64,000 nt of DNA from Pseudoalteromonas sp. S16_S37 (lineage in GTDB: Bacteria; Pseudomonadota; Gammaproteobacteria; Enterobacterales; Alteromonadaceae): assembly GCF_014694405.1 (NCBI RefSeq), contig NZ_JAAUWV010000003.1, positions 1 to 64,000 on the forward strand, given 5' to 3'. Position numbers and translations under genes: made by a program. Every line of letters starts with the position of its first letter. Positions within the stretch are counted from its first letter, which is position 1. Positions 10,163 to 18,398 of this stretch are shown in pieces. The notes below the pieces were generated by a model. It made no database searches, was not told the DNA's origin, and saw only the letters and a program-made list of their open reading frames with translations.

Positions 10163-10195
10163 CTGTGCTTATCGAATTTTAATTAAGGTGTCATT

Positions 10196-10768
10196 ATGAC
10201 TTTTGCACCCACAATGTTTGCTAAGCACCGTCAAGGCACAGCCCCTGCGGTAAACACTATGGTGGCAACTCAAAACCTAACTGTATTAGATTTCAGCGGT
10301 TTTGAAGCTACACCTTTTTTAAATCAGCAAATGGGCCTAAATCTTAATAAATTGATGGCGCCGGGCCTTGGTATTCAAGGGCAGCTCGAGGGTGGACAGC
10401 TCTACAGCGTTTACTATTTCAGCGAAACGGCTTACCGCTTTGTGGTAGACACCAATGCGGTGGCCATTCTAGAGCAGTTTGTTGCTAAGCATGTTGAAGA
10501 TTATGATATCGAGCTAGTGGTAAGAGACGACTTAGCCATCACCACCTTATCTGGCCAACAGGCATTTGATACGCTAATTTCTAGCTTTGAGCTTACACCG
10601 GGCTTGAGGTTATCAGATGAACTTGTTTGCTACGGCAGACAAAGCGGTGAAGTATTCGTAACCTCTTTATTAGAGGAAGGTGAGCAGCGCTATCAACTCA
10701 TTGCACAATCGCCAATTCTTAATAAATGGCAAGCAACATTGCAAGCACAAGGCTTTAACCTAAACTAG
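10196..10768 (+). CDS. Degenerate GcvT N-terminal-like protein
   Basis: A 190-residue protein that aligns by eye with the N-terminal folate-binding half of GcvT encoded next door. LTVLDFSGFEATPFLNQQM matches [36 protein letters not shown] matches [38 protein letters not shown] matches [21 protein letters not shown]. The GVIDDL segment, the HGWEMP/HN-x-VR region and the whole C-terminal domain of GcvT are missing, so aminomethyltransferase activity is unlikely. It may act as a regulator or folate-binding accessory. It has its own promoter, lies between a divergent LysR gene and gcvT, and is followed by a hairpin. Function is unknown. Confidence 0.75.
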   Translation: MTFAPTMFAKHRQGTAPAVNTMVATQNLTVLDFSGFEATPFLNQQMGLNLNKLMAPGLGIQGQLEGGQLYSVYYFSETAYRFVVDTNAVAILEQFVAKHVEDYDIELVVRDDLAITTLSGQQAFDTLISSFELTPGLRLSDELVCYGRQSGEVFVTSLLEEGEQRYQLIAQSPILNKWQATLQAQGFNLN

Positions 10769-10775
10769 AACAAAA

Positions 10776-10810
10776 CAACAAGGGCACTCTGTATTAGAGC
10801 GCCCTTGTTG
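10776..10810. terminator. Hairpin after the GcvT-like gene
   Basis: An imperfect but long stem (CAACAAGGGC pairing with GCCCTTGTTG) lies just after the stop codon. It lacks a good T-tract, so it may be an attenuator, an RNA-stabilising hairpin or a weak terminator before gcvT. Confidence 0.45.
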
Positions 10811-10827
10811 CTATTGAATTAACCCCA

Positions 10828-10839
10828 CCTCAATTGAGG
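10828..10839. promoter_or_regulatory. Perfect 12-bp palindrome upstream of gcvT
   Basis: CCTCAATTGAGG lies about 50 bp before the gcvT start codon. It could be an operator for the glycine cleavage genes. A single copy and its short length limit confidence. Confidence 0.25.
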
Positions 10840-10888
10840 CTATGTTCAGTAAGACAACTTGCTGAGAATGACAAAGTGAAGGACAGAT

Positions 10889-11971
10889 ATGACTTCTAAA
10901 ACAGTATTACATGCTAAGCACCTTGAAGCTGGCGCGAAAATGGTGGACTTCCACGGTTGGGAAATGCCAATCAACTATGGTTCACAAATTGAAGAGCACA
11001 ATGCGGTGCGCAATGATGCTGGTATGTTTGACGTTTCTCACATGACGATTGTTGATGTTGTAGGCGATGATGCAAAAGCATTTTTGCGCAAGTTAGTTGC
11101 CAACGACGTAGCTAAGCTCACTAAGCCTGGTAAAGCGCTTTACACTGGCATGCTGAACGAGCAAGGTGGCGTGATTGATGACTTGATCATCTACTTCTTC
11201 ACAGAAACAAATTATCGTTTAGTGGTTAACTCTGCTACGCGCGAAAAAGATTTAGCACACATTGCAAAAGTATCTGAAGGCTATGCGGTAGAAGTAACCG
11301 AGCGTCCTGAGTATGCGATGATTGCAGTGCAAGGTCCTAATGCTAAAGCAAAAACGGCTGCGGTATTAAGTGATGAGCAAAAAGCAGCGGTAGAAGGCAT
11401 GAAGCCATTCTTTGGTGTACAAGCGGGCGACCTTTTCATTGCCACTACAGGCTACACAGGTGAAGACGGCTACGAAATCGTTGTGCATAACGATGGTGCT
11501 GCTGATCTTTGGCAAAAATTATTAGAAGCAGGCGTGGCTCCTGCTGGCTTAGGTGCGCGTGATACGCTACGTTTAGAAGCGGGCATGAATCTATATGGTT
11601 TAGATATGGATGAGTCGGTATCACCGTTGGCTGCAAACATGGCTTGGACCATTGCTTGGGAGCCTGAAGACCGTGATTTTATTGGTCGTTCAGCGCTTGA
11701 GCAACAACGTGCAGACAAGAGCACAGATAAATTAGTTGGCTTAGTTTTAGAAACTAAAGGTGTACTTCGAGGTGGTTCTAAAGTTATCGTAGAAGGTGGC
11801 GAAGGGGTTATCACTTCTGGTACATTCTCGCCAACTTTGGGCTATAGCGTTGCATTGGCACGCGTACCTCGCTCTACAGGTGATACAGCCCAAGTTGAAA
11901 TGCGCAAAAAGCTTGTTGACGTTAAAGTAGTGAAGCCTTGCTTCGTACGTAACGGCAAAGCAGTTATTTAA
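10889..11971 (+). CDS. gcvT: Glycine cleavage system aminomethyltransferase (T protein)
   Basis: Transfers the methylene group from the aminomethyl-lipoyl arm of GcvH to tetrahydrofolate, releasing ammonia. The family signatures are all present: [19 protein letters not shown], the [10 protein letters not shown] segment with the substrate-binding aspartate, [12 protein letters not shown] and [14 protein letters not shown]. The length of 360 residues is normal. A ribosome-binding site (AAGGA) precedes the ATG. It is the first gene of gcvT-gcvH-gcvP. No glycine riboswitch signature was found in the 120-bp leader. Confidence 0.97.
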   Translation: MTSKTVLHAKHLEAGAKMVDFHGWEMPINYGSQIEEHNAVRNDAGMFDVSHMTIVDVVGDDAKAFLRKLVANDVAKLTKPGKALYTGMLNEQGGVIDDLIIYFFTETNYRLVVNSATREKDLAHIAKVSEGYAVEVTERPEYAMIAVQGPNAKAKTAAVLSDEQKAAVEGMKPFFGVQAGDLFIATTGYTGEDGYEIVVHNDGAADLWQKLLEAGVAPAGLGARDTLRLEAGMNLYGLDMDESVSPLAANMAWTIAWEPEDRDFIGRSALEQQRADKSTDKLVGLVLETKGVLRGGSKVIVEGGEGVITSGTFSPTLGYSVALARVPRSTGDTAQVEMRKKLVDVKVVKPCFVRNGKAVI

Positions 11972-12024
11972 TATTAAAAAGGGCGGGTTAACCGTCCTAA
12001 ACACCGGACCAAAGGAACAAAAAG

Positions 12025-12414
12025 ATGAGCAACATTCCTAGCGAGTTAAAGTACGCGTCTTCACATGAGTGGGTTCGCGATGAAGGCGATGGCACTTACA
12101 CTGTAGGCATCACTGAGCATGCTCAAGAACTTCTAGGCGACATGGTATTCGTAGAATTACCAGAAGTTGATGATGAAGTTGATGCAGGTGAAGACTGTGC
12201 AGTTGCTGAGTCTGTTAAAGCAGCTTCTGACATTTACGCACCAATCTCAGGCACTATCGTTGCTATCAACGAAGAGTTAGAAGATGCACCTGAAACGGTA
12301 AACAACGACGCTTACGGCGACGGTTGGTTATTCCGTATTAAAGCGTCTGATGAGTCAGAGCTTGATAATCTTCTAAGCGCTGAAGATTACGCAAATACTA
12401 TCGACGAAGACTAA
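12025..12414 (+). CDS. gcvH: Glycine cleavage system H protein
   Basis: Lipoyl carrier that shuttles the aminomethyl group between the P, T and L proteins. The lipoylation site is the lysine at residue 65 in the [13 protein letters not shown] motif. The fold is the usual biotinyl/lipoyl hammerhead and the length of 129 residues is standard. It begins 53 nt after gcvT with an AAAGGA ribosome-binding site. A hairpin follows the gene, so gcvP might be partly uncoupled. Confidence 0.97.
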   Translation: MSNIPSELKYASSHEWVRDEGDGTYTVGITEHAQELLGDMVFVELPEVDDEVDAGEDCAVAESVKAASDIYAPISGTIVAINEELEDAPETVNNDAYGDGWLFRIKASDESELDNLLSAEDYANTIDED

Positions 12415-12431
12415 TCGTTTTCTGTCTTTTT

Positions 12432-12502
12432 AAAGGCCCCATTTATTGGGGCTTTTATAATTAATCCCCGTTGAGAAATACATTCTCAAATTCGGGGGGT
12501 TA
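12432..12502. other. Structured gcvH-gcvP intergenic region
   Basis: Two stem-loops lie between gcvH and gcvP. The first (12432-12455, GGCCCC/GGGGCT followed by TTTT) looks like a weak terminator. The second (about 12461-12502) is long: TTAATCCCC pairs with GGGGGGTTAA, and an inner stem TTGAGAA/TTCTCAA closes a four-base loop. It may attenuate or stabilise the operon transcript. No small open frame or known riboswitch is seen up to the gcvP start. Confidence 0.5.
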
Positions 12503-12626
12503 ATAAAATGCACAAATTTTTTGGCTTCGGTGAGATGCCGTGGCCAATTTTGTTTTGTTACTCTGCTGTTACCAAGGCTGCTGTGACAAACACACTTTTT
12601 AATTTGGATCATAGGAATCTGGACTA

Positions 12627-15518
12627 ATGTCAAACGCCAAATCTCTTGAACAATTAGAGCAAAAGCAAGATTTTATTCGTCGCCATATCGGCCCAAGCCC
12701 GGCGCAAGTAACTGACATGCTGAACGCTCTTGGGGTATCGAGTGTTGAAGAGCTGATCGGTCAAACTGTACCTGCGGCTATCCGTTTAGAGCAAGGGTTA
12801 AACATCGGTGAAAGTCGTACTGAAGTTGAAACGCTTAGCTACCTAAAATCAGTTGCAAGCAAAAACAAGATATTCAAGTCGTACATCGGTCAGGGTTACC
12901 ACCCAACGCATGTACCAAACGTAATTTTACGTAACGTACTTGAAAATCCAGGTTGGTACACGGCTTATACTCCTTATCAGCCAGAGATCGCGCAAGGCCG
13001 TTTAGAATCATTATTAAACTTCCAGACACTGACTATTGACCTAACAGGTTTAGACCTAGCGTCTGCCTCGCTACTTGACGAAGCAACGGCAGCGGCTGAA
13101 GCAATGGCGCTTGCTAAGCGTGTTGCTAAAGCAAAAAAAGCAAACATTTTCTTTATTGCTGATGACGTACACACACAAACTATCGACGTAGTTGCAACAC
13201 GCGCAGAGCAGTTTGGTTTTGAAGTAGTGGTAGGTCCTGCAAGTGACGCTGCAAACCACGAGATTTTTGGCGCCTTATTCCAATACCCAAGCACAACGGG
13301 TGAAGTGGTTGACGTACAAGACTTAATCGCACAAGTACAAAGCAAAAAGGCGATTGCCTGTGTTGCTGCCGACATCATGAGCTTATTGCTACTTAAAGCA
13401 CCGGGCAAACTAGGTGCCGACGTAGTACTTGGCTCTGCACAGCGTTTTGGTGTGCCTATGGGCTACGGTGGTCCTCACGCAGCATTCTTTGCAACGCGTG
13501 ATGAATATAAACGTTCACTGCCAGGTCGTATCATTGGTGTATCAAAAGACCGTTTAGGTAACGATGCACTTCGTATGGCGATGCAAACACGTGAGCAGCA
13601 CATCCGCCGCGAAAAAGCTAACTCAAACATTTGTACAGCGCAAGTATTGCTCGCTAACATGGCGGCATTCTACGCGGTGTACCACGGTCCACAGGGCCTT
13701 AAAACAATTGCTCAGCGTATTAACCGTTTTGCAAGTATCCTAGCGACTGGTCTTAAATCTAAAGGCGTGGCGCTTAAGCACGACACTTGGTTTGATACAT
13801 TAACGGTTGTTGCTGACAACAAAGACGACGTAGTTGCACGTGCATTGGCGGCAGAGGTTAACTTTGCAACAAACCACGCTGGCGAGTACTCAATCTCTGT
13901 AAACGAAACAACCACACGTGCTGATGTAGCACAGTTGTTCGACATTATCCTTGGCGAAGGCCACGGCTTAGATGTTGATGCGCTAGATGCTCAAGTAAGC
14001 AAAGACGACATCACAGGTATTCCTGCAAGCTTAGTACGCGATGATGAAATTTTAACGCACCCTAACTTCAACTCGTACCACAGCGAGACTGAAATGCTGC
14101 GTTACATCAAGCGTCTTGAAAATAAAGACTTAGCGCTTAACCACTCAATGATCTCGTTAGGTTCATGTACCATGAAGCTAAACGCGACGGCTGAGATGAT
14201 CCCAGTAACTTGGCCAGAGTTTGCAGAGCTACACCCGTTCTGCCCACTTGATCAAGCGCAAGGCTACCAGATCATGATCAACGAGTTGCACGACTGGTTA
14301 GTAGACATCACAGGTTACGATGCAGTTTCACTACAGCCTAACTCAGGTGCACAAGGCGAATACGCAGGTCTTATCGCGATTCGTAAATACCACGAGTCAC
14401 GTGGCGAAGGTCACCGTAACATCTGCTTGATCCCAAGCTCTGCACACGGTACTAACCCTGCATCTGCGCAAATGGCCAGCATGAAAGTTGTGGTGGTTGG
14501 CTGTGATAAGAACGGTAACATCGATATGGAAGACCTACGCGCCAAAGCCGCTGACGTAGCAGAAAACCTATCGTGTATCATGGTAACTTACCCATCTACA
14601 CACGGTGTTTACGAGCAAACGATTAAAGAAGTATGCGACATCGTACACCAGTACGGTGGTCAGGTTTACATGGACGGCGCAAACATGAACGCGCAAGTGG
14701 GCGTAACCAGCCCAGGTTCAATCGGCTCTGACGTATCGCACCTTAACTTACACAAAACATTCTGTATTCCACACGGTGGCGGCGGCCCAGGTGTTGGTCC
14801 AATCGGTGTTAAATCGCACCTTGCACCATTTATGCCTAACCACAGCGTGATCAACGTTGCGGGCACGACTGAAGGTAACGGTGCGGTTTCTGCAGCACCT
14901 TACGGCTCAGCGGCAATCCTACCTATCTCTTGGGCATACATTGCCATGATGGGCAGCGAAGGCTTAAAGCAAGCAACAGAAATGGCGATTGTGAACGCTA
15001 ACTACCTAACTGAGAAGTTAAGCGAACACTACCCAATCTTGTACCGTGGTCAAAACAACCGCGTTGCGCACGAGTGTATTGTTGACTTACGTCCAATCAA
15101 AGAAGCCTCTGGTATCACTGAAATGGATGTGGCGAAGCGTTTACAAGACTACGGCTTCCACTCACCAACTATGTCGTTCCCAGTAGCGGGCACCTTGATG
15201 ATTGAGCCAACCGAATCTGAGTCTAAAGTTGAAATTGACCGCTTTATCGAAGCGATGGTGTCAATCAAGGGCGAAATCGACAAGATCATCTCAGGCGAGT
15301 GGTCAATCGAAAACAACCCACTGGTATTTGCACCACACACGCAAGCTGACGTACTTGGCAACGAGTGGAACCGTGCATACGACCGTTTCTACGCGGCATT
15401 CCCAGTACCAAGCGTAGCAAAAGACAAATTCTGGCCAACGGTAACCCGTATCGACGATGTATACGGCGACCGTAACCTAATTTGTTCATGCCCAGCGGTA
15501 GAAACTTACGCAGAGTAA
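12627..15518 (+). CDS. gcvP: Glycine dehydrogenase (decarboxylating), P protein
   Basis: PLP enzyme that decarboxylates glycine and loads the aminomethyl group on the lipoyl arm of GcvH. It is the single-chain form of 963 residues with an N-terminal and a C-terminal GDC-P domain. The PLP lysine lies in [18 protein letters not shown] in the C-terminal half. The N-terminal signature [13 protein letters not shown] and HNTERMINAL-type [10 protein letters not shown] segment are present. Its start is 212 bp after gcvH, with a GGAATC ribosome-binding region. A strong terminator ends the operon. The lpd (L protein) gene is not in the window. Confidence 0.97.
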   Translation: MSNAKSLEQLEQKQDFIRRHIGPSPAQVTDMLNALGVSSVEELIGQTVPAAIRLEQGLNIGESRTEVETLSYLKSVASKNKIFKSYIGQGYHPTHVPNVILRNVLENPGWYTAYTPYQPEIAQGRLESLLNFQTLTIDLTGLDLASASLLDEATAAAEAMALAKRVAKAKKANIFFIADDVHTQTIDVVATRAEQFGFEVVVGPASDAANHEIFGALFQYPSTTGEVVDVQDLIAQVQSKKAIACVAADIMSLLLLKAPGKLGADVVLGSAQRFGVPMGYGGPHAAFFATRDEYKRSLPGRIIGVSKDRLGNDALRMAMQTREQHIRREKANSNICTAQVLLANMAAFYAVYHGPQGLKTIAQRINRFASILATGLKSKGVALKHDTWFDTLTVVADNKDDVVARALAAEVNFATNHAGEYSISVNETTTRADVAQLFDIILGEGHGLDVDALDAQVSKDDITGIPASLVRDDEILTHPNFNSYHSETEMLRYIKRLENKDLALNHSMISLGSCTMKLNATAEMIPVTWPEFAELHPFCPLDQAQGYQIMINELHDWLVDITGYDAVSLQPNSGAQGEYAGLIAIRKYHESRGEGHRNICLIPSSAHGTNPASAQMASMKVVVVGCDKNGNIDMEDLRAKAADVAENLSCIMVTYPSTHGVYEQTIKEVCDIVHQYGGQVYMDGANMNAQVGVTSPGSIGSDVSHLNLHKTFCIPHGGGGPGVGPIGVKSHLAPFMPNHSVINVAGTTEGNGAVSAAPYGSAAILPISWAYIAMMGSEGLKQATEMAIVNANYLTEKLSEHYPILYRGQNNRVAHECIVDLRPIKEASGITEMDVAKRLQDYGFHSPTMSFPVAGTLMIEPTESESKVEIDRFIEAMVSIKGEIDKIISGEWSIENNPLVFAPHTQADVLGNEWNRAYDRFYAAFPVPSVAKDKFWPTVTRIDDVYGDRNLICSCPAVETYAE

Positions 15519-15568
15519 GGGTTGGGTAAAAGCCAAGTTTAGATAGAGTTTGGCTTTGATTAGATTTA

Positions 15569-15602
15569 AAAACCGCCTTGTGAAAGCAAGGCGGTTTTTT
15601 TG
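15569..15602 (+). terminator. Terminator of the gcv genes
   Basis: AAACCGCCTTG pairs with CAAGGCGGTTT, followed by a T-run, about 50 nt after the gcvP stop codon. Confidence 0.85.
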
Positions 15603-15609
15603 TGGGTGG

Positions 15610-15783
15610 TGCAAAGGGTTAACGACAGCGAACGCAGTGAGTGCGTTTCCTTTGCGCAAGGTGAAATGAGATAGTTTAACCACTGTTACGGGAATCTTCG
15701 TCGTCGGATGGCGGCGCTGCGCGCCTTATGCCGACCTACGAGTTTGATGTGTAGGTTGGAAAAGCCGAAGGCGCCTTCCAACA
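15610..15783. repeat. Composite REP element, copy A
   Basis: The core is two adjacent imperfect palindromes. The first is GTCGGATGGCGGCGC...GCCGACCTAC (15703-15739); the second is GTAGGTTGGAAAAGCC...GGCGCCTTCCAACA (15751-15783). The left arm (TTTGCGCAAGGTGAAA and GTTTAACCACTGTTACG) recurs in diverged form in copies B and C. The arrangement resembles a bacterial interspersed mosaic element and is associated with the RAYT gene at 16764. Confidence 0.8.
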
Positions 15784-15795
15784 ATGGCTCTTAGT

Positions 15796-16554
15796 TCAAA
15801 TATCCGAAAATTTATACTTTTGAATTAAGTCTGTTTTTGTTTGTGTGAATGCTCGTTCTGCAATATTGAGTTCTTCAATAGCGAAAATTACATCATCCGT
15901 GTTGCTGAATATATCCCTGTAGAGCTCAAGGTTTTGTTTTACAGTGTTTATTTGTCCCACTCCTTTAGCTATTAATAATACGACTAACTCAGCACTATCT
16001 TCATCGAGTTTATCTTTTAACTTATTAGTTGCCACAGCAGTAGACTTTACTTTCCAACGAAATGTATTGGAATATGGTCCAATAATTGGCTCTTGATCTA
16101 TTTCTTTCGGGAAAAAGTCATTTAATGCCTCACATCCAGCTCTATCTAGCTCATTAAACATATCAACAAAAAATGCTAAAAGGTGTTGCTGTTTGTCATG
16201 TTGCATCTCCTGTTCTTGAAGCTTTCGTTGTTCTACTAGATTATTTGCATTATTTTCTGTTGATAATTCCATTGCTTCGGCAGCTTGCTTGTTTGCTTTT
16301 GCTTGTTCTGTATTGCTTTTGGATTGAAGATATATTGCGTAAAGAACGCCAATAAAAGAAAAAAATGAAAGTGTTGGGCTTGAGACTCCACCGAAAAAGC
16401 TACCGAAATGAGCCCAAGTTTCTGTCGTACCACCAAAACCAACTCCCAAGCCTATGTTCCACAAAATGTAGACACCTAAAACAGCTACAATAGCAAAAAT
16501 CACAAGGATTATGAGTGGGTATTTTATTGAATCAGTTGCGTTCACATTTGACAT
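15796..16554 (-). CDS. Putative AbiC-type phage abortive infection membrane protein
   Basis: A 252-residue protein with two N-terminal membrane segments (about residues 11-35 and 58-77). Between them is the motif WAHFGSFFGGVSSP, then LSFFSFIGVLYAIYLQ, the hallmark arrangement of the putative abortive phage resistance (putAbiC) family. A charged, probably coiled-coil stretch (about 80-125) leads into a helical cytosolic C-terminal domain. The gene looks more A+T-rich than its neighbours and is flanked on both sides by REP copies, which suggests acquisition. Defence function is inferred from family resemblance; many relatives are untested. Confidence 0.65.
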   Translation of the reverse strand: MSNVNATDSIKYPLIILVIFAIVAVLGVYILWNIGLGVGFGGTTETWAHFGSFFGGVSSPTLSFFSFIGVLYAIYLQSKSNTEQAKANKQAAEAMELSTENNANNLVEQRKLQEQEMQHDKQQHLLAFFVDMFNELDRAGCEALNDFFPKEIDQEPIIGPYSNTFRWKVKSTAVATNKLKDKLDEDSAELVVLLIAKGVGQINTVKQNLELYRDIFSNTDDVIFAIEELNIAERAFTQTKTDLIQKYKFSDI

Positions 16555-16591
16555 ATATATCCTAAAATAATTTGTATTAAGAACGTCTAGT

Positions 16592-16734
16592 GTAGGTTGG
16601 AAAAGCCAGAGGCGCCTTCCAACAAAGGTGTAAACGGTTCGCGACTAGGCTCTTTTACGCAAGGTGAAACAGCTCATTTAACCATTGCTAAGGAACTCTC
16701 AATCGTCGGATGGCGCTTCGCTTATCCGACCTAC
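16592..16734. repeat. Composite REP element, copy B
   Basis: It starts with GTAGGTTGGAAAAGCC...GGCGCCTTCCAACA (16592-16623), continues with a diverged middle containing TTTTACGCAAGGTGAAAC and TTTAACCATTGCTAAGGA, and ends with the perfect-stemmed GTCGGATGGCGCTTCGC...TATCCGACCTAC (16705-16734). It lies immediately upstream of the RAYT start codon. Confidence 0.85.
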
Positions 16735-16763
16735 AAAAATAAATGAAATCACAAGGAGGTGGT

Positions 16764-17279
16764 ATGCGGTATCGGCGCAATTATGTGGCGGGTGGCACGT
16801 ATTTTTTCACGGTGAATTTGTTGAACCGCAACAGCGCATTGCTGGTGGAGCATATTGATGTTTTGCGGGAGTCTGTGCGTTGGGTGAAGCATCGGCAGCC
16901 GTTTGATATTAATGCTTGGGTGGTATTGCCTGATCATCTGCATGCGGTGTTGACCTTACCTGATGATGATCATGATTACTCTAACCGTTGGCGCGAGATC
17001 AAAAAGCGCTTTGTTAAATCATTACCAAAAACAGAGCCGTTAACGGGAGCGCATAAACGAAAAGGCGAGCGCGTTATTTGGCAGCGACGTTTTTGGGAGC
17101 ACACCATTCGTGACGAGCGTGATTATTGGCATCATGTTAATTACGTTCATTTTAACCCCATGAAACATAGTTTGGTAAACCGTATTATTGATAGGCCGTA
17201 TTCAAGTTTTCACAAAGCGGTGGAACGGGGGATTTATCAGCCAAGTTGGTGTGGTGAGGGATTGAATCTTAAACTGTAG
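16764..17279 (+). CDS. REP-associated tyrosine transposase (RAYT)
   Basis: Y1-type HUH single-strand transposase of the IS200/IS605-related RAYT class, thought to mobilise REP elements. From the chosen start the HUH pair is at H58/H60 in VVLPDHLHAVLTLP. The catalytic tyrosine is most likely Y127 in NYVHFNPMKHSLV, matching the family pattern YIHxNPVKHG. The ATG at 16764 is preferred over the one at 16743 because an AGGAGG site sits just upstream of it and the protein then begins MRYRRNYVAGGTYFFT, the typical RAYT start. It is full length (171 residues) and bracketed by REP copies B and C, whose palindromes are its probable substrates. Confidence 0.93.
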   Translation: MRYRRNYVAGGTYFFTVNLLNRNSALLVEHIDVLRESVRWVKHRQPFDINAWVVLPDHLHAVLTLPDDDHDYSNRWREIKKRFVKSLPKTEPLTGAHKRKGERVIWQRRFWEHTIRDERDYWHHVNYVHFNPMKHSLVNRIIDRPYSSFHKAVERGIYQPSWCGEGLNLKL

Positions 17280-17395
17280 GTTGGAAAAGCCGAAGGCGCC
17301 TTCCAACAAAGGTCTAAAGGCGCTCATTTTACGCAATGCGCCTGTTTAACCATTGCTAAGAGACTCACCATAGTCGGATGGCGGCGCTTCGCGCT
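17276..17395. repeat. Composite REP element, copy C
   Basis: It begins with GTAGGTTGGAAAAGCC...GGCGCCTTCCAACA (17276-17307), overlapping the RAYT stop codon, and contains GTTTAACCATTGCTAAGAG. It ends in GTCGGATGGCGGCGCTTCGC without the final GACCTAC arm, so the right palindrome is truncated. Confidence 0.8.
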
Positions 17396-17420
17396 AAAGA
17401 AAGTAGTGTTTTGGAACTGA

Positions 17421-17729
17421 TTAATCCTCAGGCCCTTGCAACGTAAACGTTAAGTGCTTGCGCATATCTTTTAAAATCACGCCTTTTTTAAGCATGGCGG
17501 CGCTTAAGCGTTTTTGCCATTTGAGTAAGTCGGGTTTGGCGGTCTCTAATGCTTGCTCATCTTCAAATTGAAAACACAAAAGTAGTGAGCCGGGGAACAG
17601 GTGATATTCTACATCAAACCAACATTGCACCATGCCGGGGATCTCGCTGCGGGCTTGCTCTTCGAGCATCTCGGCGACGTTGAGCACCAAGGTTTGTTGT
17701 TTTTGTTGAACTTTCGAGAGCTTTTTCAT
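17421..17729 (-). CDS. Conserved hypothetical cytosolic protein
   Basis: A 102-residue protein (MKKLSKVQQKQQTLVLNVAE...). The middle contains CWFDVEYHLFPGSLLLCFQF and the C-terminus MRKHLTFTLQGPED. It loosely recalls short proteins of Shewanella and Vibrio that are often labelled Fis-family regulators without a Fis-type helix-turn-helix; I cannot confirm homology or function. The ATG at 17729 is chosen over an upstream TTG. A good minus-strand promoter (TTCCAC, 17-nt spacer, TATAAT at 17777-17772) lies about 43 nt upstream. Confidence 0.65.
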   Translation of the reverse strand: MKKLSKVQQKQQTLVLNVAEMLEEQARSEIPGMVQCWFDVEYHLFPGSLLLCFQFEDEQALETAKPDLLKWQKRLSAAMLKKGVILKDMRKHLTFTLQGPED

Positions 17730-17771
17730 GGGGCATTCCAAATTAACGGCTAAATAGAGCGACAAAGTGGG

Positions 17772-17800
17772 ATTATAGCCGAGCGCTTAGAGGTGTGGAA
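17772..17800 (-). promoter_or_regulatory. Promoter of the gene at 17421-17729
   Basis: Minus-strand TTCCAC, a 17-nt spacer and a consensus TATAAT box. Confidence 0.45.
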
Positions 17801-17965
17801 AGTTGAAAAAAGCACAGGGAGTTAGGGCAAAAGAATCGTCCAAGGCTATATGATGTTAACAGTTGGCGGACAACTGCGTGGCTCGCAATCATCCGGCAAT
17901 ATTTTGTTCAATAACGAATTAAGCTCAGATAAAAGGTTACTGCTAGAGTCTTTGCATCGTTTGAA

Positions 17966-18220
17966 TTATCTAACCCCTTTATCTACCTGTGTATGTAAGT
18001 CAGAGAAAGTATCAAAGTTCATATTAGCATCCATTACTACCTTATACACACCTGGTCTGACTTTGGTGAGTATTTGGCCTTTCCATTTTTTATTGAAATA
18101 TGTGTTTATAGTACTTTTTTTCCAGCCTATCTTTTTCTCTAAAGTGTTGGCTTCAACCTCTTGACCTAAATTAGATGAAAATAAAGTGAATGCATTTTTT
18201 ACTTTGACAGTTTCTGCCAT
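17966..18220 (-). CDS. Small winged-helix-like protein, possibly truncated
   Basis: An 84-residue protein that starts MAETVKVKNAFTLFSS. It contains ANTLEKKIGWKKSTINTYFNKKW, which looks like a DNA-binding helix-turn-helix, followed by a beta wing (GQILTKVRPGVYKVV). Similar modules head larger proteins in other bacteria. The ATG at 18220 has an AGGGG site 6 nt upstream. After the TAG stop the same frame stays open for about 40 codons (to about 17849), so the present stop may be a recent truncation. No partner gene is obvious. Confidence 0.5.
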   Translation of the reverse strand: MAETVKVKNAFTLFSSNLGQEVEANTLEKKIGWKKSTINTYFNKKWKGQILTKVRPGVYKVVMDANMNFDTFSDLHTQVDKGVR

Positions 18221-18357
18221 AACTACCCCTAAGAATAAAGTTAAAAGGAATAGCCCTACCGCAAAATGAGCTGATTTTATAAATATGTTTGAATAAAAAA
18301 AATACAAGTAGTACGAGCGAAAAACCTGAAAATATTATCGATAGAAGTATCTTTGGG

Positions 18358-18381
18358 GAAAACCGGAGCAGGCTCCGGCTT
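18358..18381 (-). terminator. Terminator of the hydrolase gene
   Basis: On the minus strand GCCGGAGC pairs with GCTCCGGT, followed by TTTTC, just after the stop codon of the gene at 18399. Confidence 0.7.
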
Positions 18382-18398
18382 TGATATTTTAAGAGGGT

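Noticed and set aside
10769-10888. Glycine riboswitch upstream of gcvT
   Set aside because: The 120-bp leader holds a simple hairpin and a short palindrome but none of the conserved glycine aptamer blocks.
17855-17900. attC-like integron site near the winged-helix gene
   Set aside because: GTTGGCGGACAAC looks palindromic, but the pair of core sites expected for attC is not there and no integrase is in the window.
17850-18164. Plus-strand open frame of 104 codons with a hydrophobic end
   Set aside because: It is antisense to the winged-helix gene, which has a proper ribosome-binding site and a recognisable DNA-binding pattern; the plus frame shows none.
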